From NCBI GenBank assembly GCA_026389655.1, contig JAPLHL010000317.1:1-9305 (forward strand): a DNA stretch of 9,305 bases, given 5' to 3'. The stretch is from Chloroflexota bacterium. GTDB lineage: Bacteria; Chloroflexota; Dehalococcoidia; GIF9; UBA5629. Below the pieces are notes generated by a model. The model had not been told where the DNA came from. It made no database searches and worked only from the letters and a program-made list of their open reading frames with translations. A program made the position numbers and the translations under genes. Shown piece after piece: positions 6,221 to 9,305 of the stretch (its first letter is position 1; every line of letters begins with the position of its first letter).

Positions 6221-6406
6221 GATCCACAATGTACACGGGAGAATGCAACCACCAGGTAAACCAGATGAAGGATAACTTGAATCTACTCATATATCTACAC
6301 AACGAGGTGAAACCAGCTTAAGATTGGTAAAGAAGGCCAATAAGTGGTTATCATTGTATGCATGGGCGGGTGAAACCGCCATGAGTACCTCAAGGAAGGA
6401 ATATTA
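6221..6406 (+). other. 186-base dxr-rseP interval with a hairpin and degenerate short repeats
   Basis: No convincing gene lies here. A hairpin sits just upstream of the rseP ribosome binding site: CAT plus GGCGG (6361-6369, one bulged G) pairs with CCGCCATG (6376-6383) around a six-base loop. The core GGTGAAACC occurs at 6306-6314 and again at 6369-6377. A related GGTAAACC occurs at 6255-6262 and GGGGAAACC at 6182-6190 at the end of dxr. A 30-codon ATG frame at 6229-6321 lacks a ribosome binding site. I found no well-spaced promoter. The interval is long for an operon whose next two genes overlap, so it may be a 5' leader of rseP. Confidence 0.45.
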
Positions 6407-7459
6407 ATGTTCATCGTAGTATTTATAGTTTTATTGATACTGCTCGTGCTGACGCATGAAATAGGCCACTTTGCGGCGGCACGGTTATGTAAAGTTAAGG
6501 TGGAGGAATTCGGCATAGGATTCCCACCCCGTGCCTGGGGCATTAAGCGCGGCGAAACCATTTACTCAATTAACTGGATACCATTGGGCGGGTTCACCAA
6601 GCTACTGGGTGAAGAGGACCCCACAGCAGAAGGAAGCCTGGCAAGCAAAAGCATCCCGGCCAGGATACTCGTACTGAGTGCAGGCTCGATACTGAACATC
6701 CTGCTTCCGATCCTCCTGTTCTGCATGGCATTCATGATCCCCCACACCGTAACACATGAAAGCGTAATGATCAAAGAAGTTGCTGCCAATTCACCTGCCC
6801 AGGCCGCCGGGATACAGGCGGGAGACAGGGTACTGCGGATAAACGGCCACGATGTAGAAAACAGGGGAGACTTGAGCTACCAGATCCAGCTAAACCTGGG
6901 CAAAGAAATATCTATGCTGATAGAGGAACCTGACTCGACTAAAAAGACCATCGCAGTTACACCTCGCTGGAACCCTCCGCAGGGACAGGGGGCAACGGGC
7001 GTACTGCTTTCCTACACCGATAACACAACAGCAGTTGAATCGATACCTTTCTGGGAGGCCATACCGGCAGGCTTCGTACACAGCTGGGAAATCCTGGTGC
7101 TATTTAAAAATGAGATCGTTGGGTGGTTCGTAAGGAGTACGGCGCCACAACTGGCAGGACCAATAGCCATTGCGCAACTAACCGGCGAAGTATATAAGGC
7201 CGGCATCAGCCCTCTATTGGAATTCATGGCATTGATCAGCATCAACCTGGGCGTGTTCAACCTGCTGCCTTTCCCCGGGCTGGACGGCGGGCGACTGGTC
7301 TTCGTCCTCCTCGAATGGGTCAGGCGCGGCAAACGAATATCGCCGCAAAGAGAGGGGCTGGTGCATTTAATCGGGTTCTTTGCCCTGATCTTGCTGATAC
7401 TGGTCATAAGCTATTTTGACGTAGCGAGGATAATCAACGGGGGAAGCTTGCTTCCTTGA
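6407..7459 (+). CDS. rseP: Site-2 intramembrane zinc metalloprotease (M50 family)
   Basis: RseP-type proteases cut transmembrane segments within the bilayer, typically of anti-sigma factors or remnant signal peptides. The 350-residue product has the catalytic HEIGH at 17-21 within the first membrane helix, and the third zinc ligand in the LDG motif at 292-294 (NLLPFPGLDGGR). Other family marks are GGFTKLLGEEDP (61-72), a membrane segment at about 88-112, one PDZ domain at about 120-175 (SPAQAAGIQAGDRVLRING) and C-terminal helices at about 271-287 and 318-337. The length and single PDZ domain fit the shorter Gram-positive/Chloroflexota form rather than the two-PDZ E. coli enzyme. ATG 6407 follows AAGGAAGGA (6392-6400) at 6 bases. 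Its last bases overlap the ispG TTG start. The substrate is unknown, since no anti-sigma gene is nearby. Confidence 0.95.
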   Translation: MFIVVFIVLLILLVLTHEIGHFAAARLCKVKVEEFGIGFPPRAWGIKRGETIYSINWIPLGGFTKLLGEEDPTAEGSLASKSIPARILVLSAGSILNILLPILLFCMAFMIPHTVTHESVMIKEVAANSPAQAAGIQAGDRVLRINGHDVENRGDLSYQIQLNLGKEISMLIEEPDSTKKTIAVTPRWNPPQGQGATGVLLSYTDNTTAVESIPFWEAIPAGFVHSWEILVLFKNEIVGWFVRSTAPQLAGPIAIAQLTGEVYKAGISPLLEFMALISINLGVFNLLPFPGLDGGRLVFVLLEWVRRGKRISPQREGLVHLIGFFALILLILVISYFDVARIINGGSLLP

Positions 7460-8502
7460 TAAAGCGGCGTATCTCGAAGGCCATTCACATAGGCGGGGTG
7501 AAGGTCGGCGGCGGGGCCCCGATCTCCGTCCAGTCAATGACCAAGACCGATACCAGGAATGTAGCTGCAACCGTAAGCCAGATCAAGGAACTGGAAGAAT
7601 GCGGATGCGAGATAATCAGGGTAGCCGTACCTGACACGGAAGCGGCTGAAGCCATCTCCAGGATCAAGAAGAAGATAAAAATCCCGCTGATTGCAGATAT
7701 ACATTTCGATTACCGTCTGGCACTGGCCGCTATAAAAAGCGGGGCAGACGCACTGCGATTGAACCCCGGCAATATACGAGACAAAGAGCAGATTAAAAAA
7801 GTCGTTACAGCCGCCAAAGCAAAGCAGGTCCCGATACGCATCGGGGTGAACTTCGGCAGCCTGCCTCCCTCTTCAGGCAGGAAAATACCGGCGGCGGACT
7901 TCATGGTCAAGCTGGCCATGGAGCAGGTGGACCTGCTGGAAAGCATGGATTTCGACCTGATCAAAATAGCGCTGAAGGCATTCGACGTCCCGACGACCAT
8001 TTCGGCCTACCGTAAAATAGCTAAAAAGACAACGTATCCCCTTCACCTTGGCATCACCGAAGCGGGACTGCCGCGTACGGGCGTTATCAGGAGCTCGGTA
8101 GGCATCGGGATACTACTTTATGAAGGTATCGGGGACACTCTAAGGGTCTCCCTCAGCTCGCAGCCAAAGGAAGAAGTGTTCGCCGGATACGAGATACTCA
8201 AGTCCCTGGATATAAGAGAGCATGGGCCGGTGCTGGTGAGCTGCCCGTCCTGTGGACGCTCGGAATCCGATGTAGTGGGACTTGCACAGGGTATAAGCAA
8301 TTACCTGCTGAACGTAAAGAAGACAATAAAGGTAGCGGTGATGGGATGCGTGGTCAACGGTCCGGGTGAGGCCAAAGATGCGGATGTCGGAATAGCCTGC
8401 GGTAAAGGCAAGGGCGTCATCTTCAAGAAAGGAAAAATCACTCGCACTGTCACAGAGCGGGAATTCCTGCGGTCACTAATAACAGAGATCGAGAGCCTGT
8501 AA
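7456..8502 (+). CDS. ispG: 4-hydroxy-3-methylbut-2-en-1-yl diphosphate synthase (flavodoxin/ferredoxin)
   Basis: IspG reduces MEcPP to HMBPP, the penultimate MEP-pathway step, using a [4Fe-4S] cluster. The 348 residues show the TIM-barrel half with GGGAPISVQSMTKTDT (18-33), ADIHFDYRLAL (80-90), LRLNPGNI (100-107), PIRIGVN (126-132) and LHLGITEAG (196-204). The cluster-binding half carries the expected ligands Cys263 and Cys266 (CPSC), Cys298 (MGCVVNGPGE) and Glu305. All are present, so it should be active. It starts with TTG at 7456, overlapping the rseP TGA (TTGA), which indicates translational coupling. A G-rich stretch near 7440-7447 is the only Shine-Dalgarno candidate and is rather far upstream. 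Its intactness contrasts with the broken dxr of the same pathway upstream. The region is markedly GC-richer than frr. Confidence 0.97.
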   Translation: MIKRRISKAIHIGGVKVGGGAPISVQSMTKTDTRNVAATVSQIKELEECGCEIIRVAVPDTEAAEAISRIKKKIKIPLIADIHFDYRLALAAIKSGADALRLNPGNIRDKEQIKKVVTAAKAKQVPIRIGVNFGSLPPSSGRKIPAADFMVKLAMEQVDLLESMDFDLIKIALKAFDVPTTISAYRKIAKKTTYPLHLGITEAGLPRTGVIRSSVGIGILLYEGIGDTLRVSLSSQPKEEVFAGYEILKSLDIREHGPVLVSCPSCGRSESDVVGLAQGISNYLLNVKKTIKVAVMGCVVNGPGEAKDADVGIACGKGKGVIFKKGKITRTVTEREFLRSLITEIESL

Positions 8503-8558
8503 TAGTTACTGCAATCAACTACCGGGCCGGCCAAAATGAAAAGCGGAGGTTTCCTATA

Positions 8559-9305
8559 GTGAGACGAGTCCTTTGTATCTTGATGTGCCTGGCATTCCTG
8601 CTTATTGGAGCGACGATAGCGTGTGCGTCGCCAGCGGCTGCACCTCCAACTCAGGGGACAAGTCAAGCTCCAATCCAAACCACGACTACGGCCCAGCCCT
8701 CCGCTCAGACCGCACCGGACCAATACATCATAGGCGTAAGCGCCGACCTGACAGGCGCACTGGCATCAAGCCAGGGCCACATGTCCAAGGTATTTAAACT
8801 CTATTTTGATGAAGTCAATAAAAAGGGTGGAGTAAACGGGCATCCCGTCAAAGTGATCCTTGATGACAGCCGCTCCGATACGGCCAAAACGACTAACCAG
8901 GTCCAATCTTATATTGATGGCAAAGCATGCCTCGTTTACAACCTGGCTTCAGCCTCCACCTGCGATGCTGCCATAGCCAGGTGCTCTGCAGCAAACATAC
9001 CGATAATTACCTCCACCGGTATGCCCCAGGCAGCGGCGCCACATCCGAACCCAGTGGTTTTCAATTTGCAGCAGGGAGCCGATTCCGACCTCGGCGGTGG
9101 ACTGGGGTATGCCGCCATTACCGTTGCAAAACTCCATCAGATGCGAGCGGTGAGGGTAGATAGTATTGCGCTGGATGAGGCGACGGCGAAGATGAAGGCG
9201 GACACGTCCGCTAATGTTTGCAGGGATTGGGGTATAACCGTGGACCGGGATGATATCCCGCTTACCATGACGGATTACCAGCCACTGGCTACAACGATCG
9301 TAACT
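8559..9305 (+). CDS. ABC-transporter periplasmic binding lipoprotein (LivJ-like), 3' end outside window
   Basis: The frame from GTG 8559 stays open to the window end (249 codons), so the C-terminal part is missing. GGAGG at 8545-8549, 9 bases upstream, supports this start. The N-terminus is a lipoprotein signal: RR, a hydrophobic stretch (4-21) and Cys22 in ATIAC. Thr at -3 is not the usual Leu. A flexible linker rich in Thr, Pro, Ala and Gln (23-54) follows. The domain then begins with QYIIGVSADLTGALASSQGH (55-74) and continues with FDEVNKKGGVNGHPVKVILDD (about 83-103), the classic opening of type I periplasmic binding proteins for branched-chain amino acids and similar small solutes. The ligand cannot be told from this fragment. 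Permease and ATPase genes may lie beyond the window. A 56-base gap after ispG without a terminator allows co-transcription. Confidence 0.85.
   Translation, partial: MRRVLCILMCLAFLLIGATIACASPAAAPPTQGTSQAPIQTTTTAQPSAQTAPDQYIIGVSADLTGALASSQGHMSKVFKLYFDEVNKKGGVNGHPVKVILDDSRSDTAKTTNQVQSYIDGKACLVYNLASASTCDAAIARCSAANIPIITSTGMPQAAAPHPNPVVFNLQQGADSDLGGGLGYAAITVAKLHQMRAVRVDSIALDEATAKMKADTSANVCRDWGITVDRDDIPLTMTDYQPLATTIVT

Noticed and set aside
6229..6321. 30-codon ATG reading frame in the dxr-rseP interval
   Set aside because: No ribosome binding site and no recognisable motif; short enough to occur by chance.
8525..8532. Palindrome GGCCGGCC between ispG and the binding protein
   Set aside because: Only 8 bases with no loop or T run; not a terminator and not unusual in this GC-richer stretch.
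8573..9163. Plus-strand frames at 8573-8797 and 8927-9163 in the region after ispG
   Set aside because: They are out of frame with the GTG-started binding-protein frame that is open from 8559 to the window end and shows a lipoprotein signal and domain motifs.
1..9305. CRISPR array, tRNA or rRNA gene, transposase, integrase, phage gene
   Set aside because: No regular repeat-spacer pattern, no cloverleaf or rRNA-like sequence and no such protein motifs were seen on either strand.

Overview
The window looks like chromosomal DNA from an uncultured relative of the Dehalococcoidia (Chloroflexota). That assignment rests on recalled gene order (pyrH-frr-[uppS]-cdsA-dxr-rseP-ispG) and protein character. 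I could not run a search, so treat it as probable only.

Layout. Bases 1-1948 (+) hold the 3' part of pyrH (UMP kinase), frr (ribosome recycling factor, ATGA overlap with pyrH) and, after a 103-base gap, cdsA (CDP-diacylglycerol synthase). No uppS lies between frr and cdsA. Bases 2033-4492 are on the minus strand: a small Cys-rich protein of unknown function, an enoyl-CoA hydratase, then a 390-residue 3-hydroxyacyl-CoA dehydrogenase. The last two catalyse consecutive beta-oxidation-type steps. A putative back-to-back promoter region (about 4615-4672) separates this block from a + strand gene for a B-box zinc-finger, two-helix membrane protein (4716-5111), which ends in a strong intrinsic terminator. 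The cluster then resumes with dxr (5265-6220), a 186-base leader with hairpin and repeats, rseP (site-2 protease) and ispG, whose TTG start overlaps the rseP stop. The window ends inside a lipoprotein-type periplasmic binding protein of an ABC importer (from GTG 8559), open to the edge.

How the genes work together. The backbone combines translation and nucleotide housekeeping (pyrH, frr) with envelope and isoprenoid synthesis (cdsA, dxr, ispG) and membrane proteolysis (rseP). The acyl-CoA genes, the Cys-rich gene and the B-box gene sit as a roughly 3.3-kb block where cdsA and dxr would normally be neighbours.

Most notable point. dxr is broken. Its two halves are recognisable but lie in different frames, and the central segment carrying the metal-binding Asp-Ser-Glu motif and the SGGP loop is missing. 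The join near 5650-5663 reads sensibly as both the left and the right flank, as expected if a deletion occurred between short direct repeats. This is either a real inactivation or an assembly/sequencing fault. I saw no CRISPR array, transposase, phage gene, tRNA or rRNA, and no convincing wholly new system.
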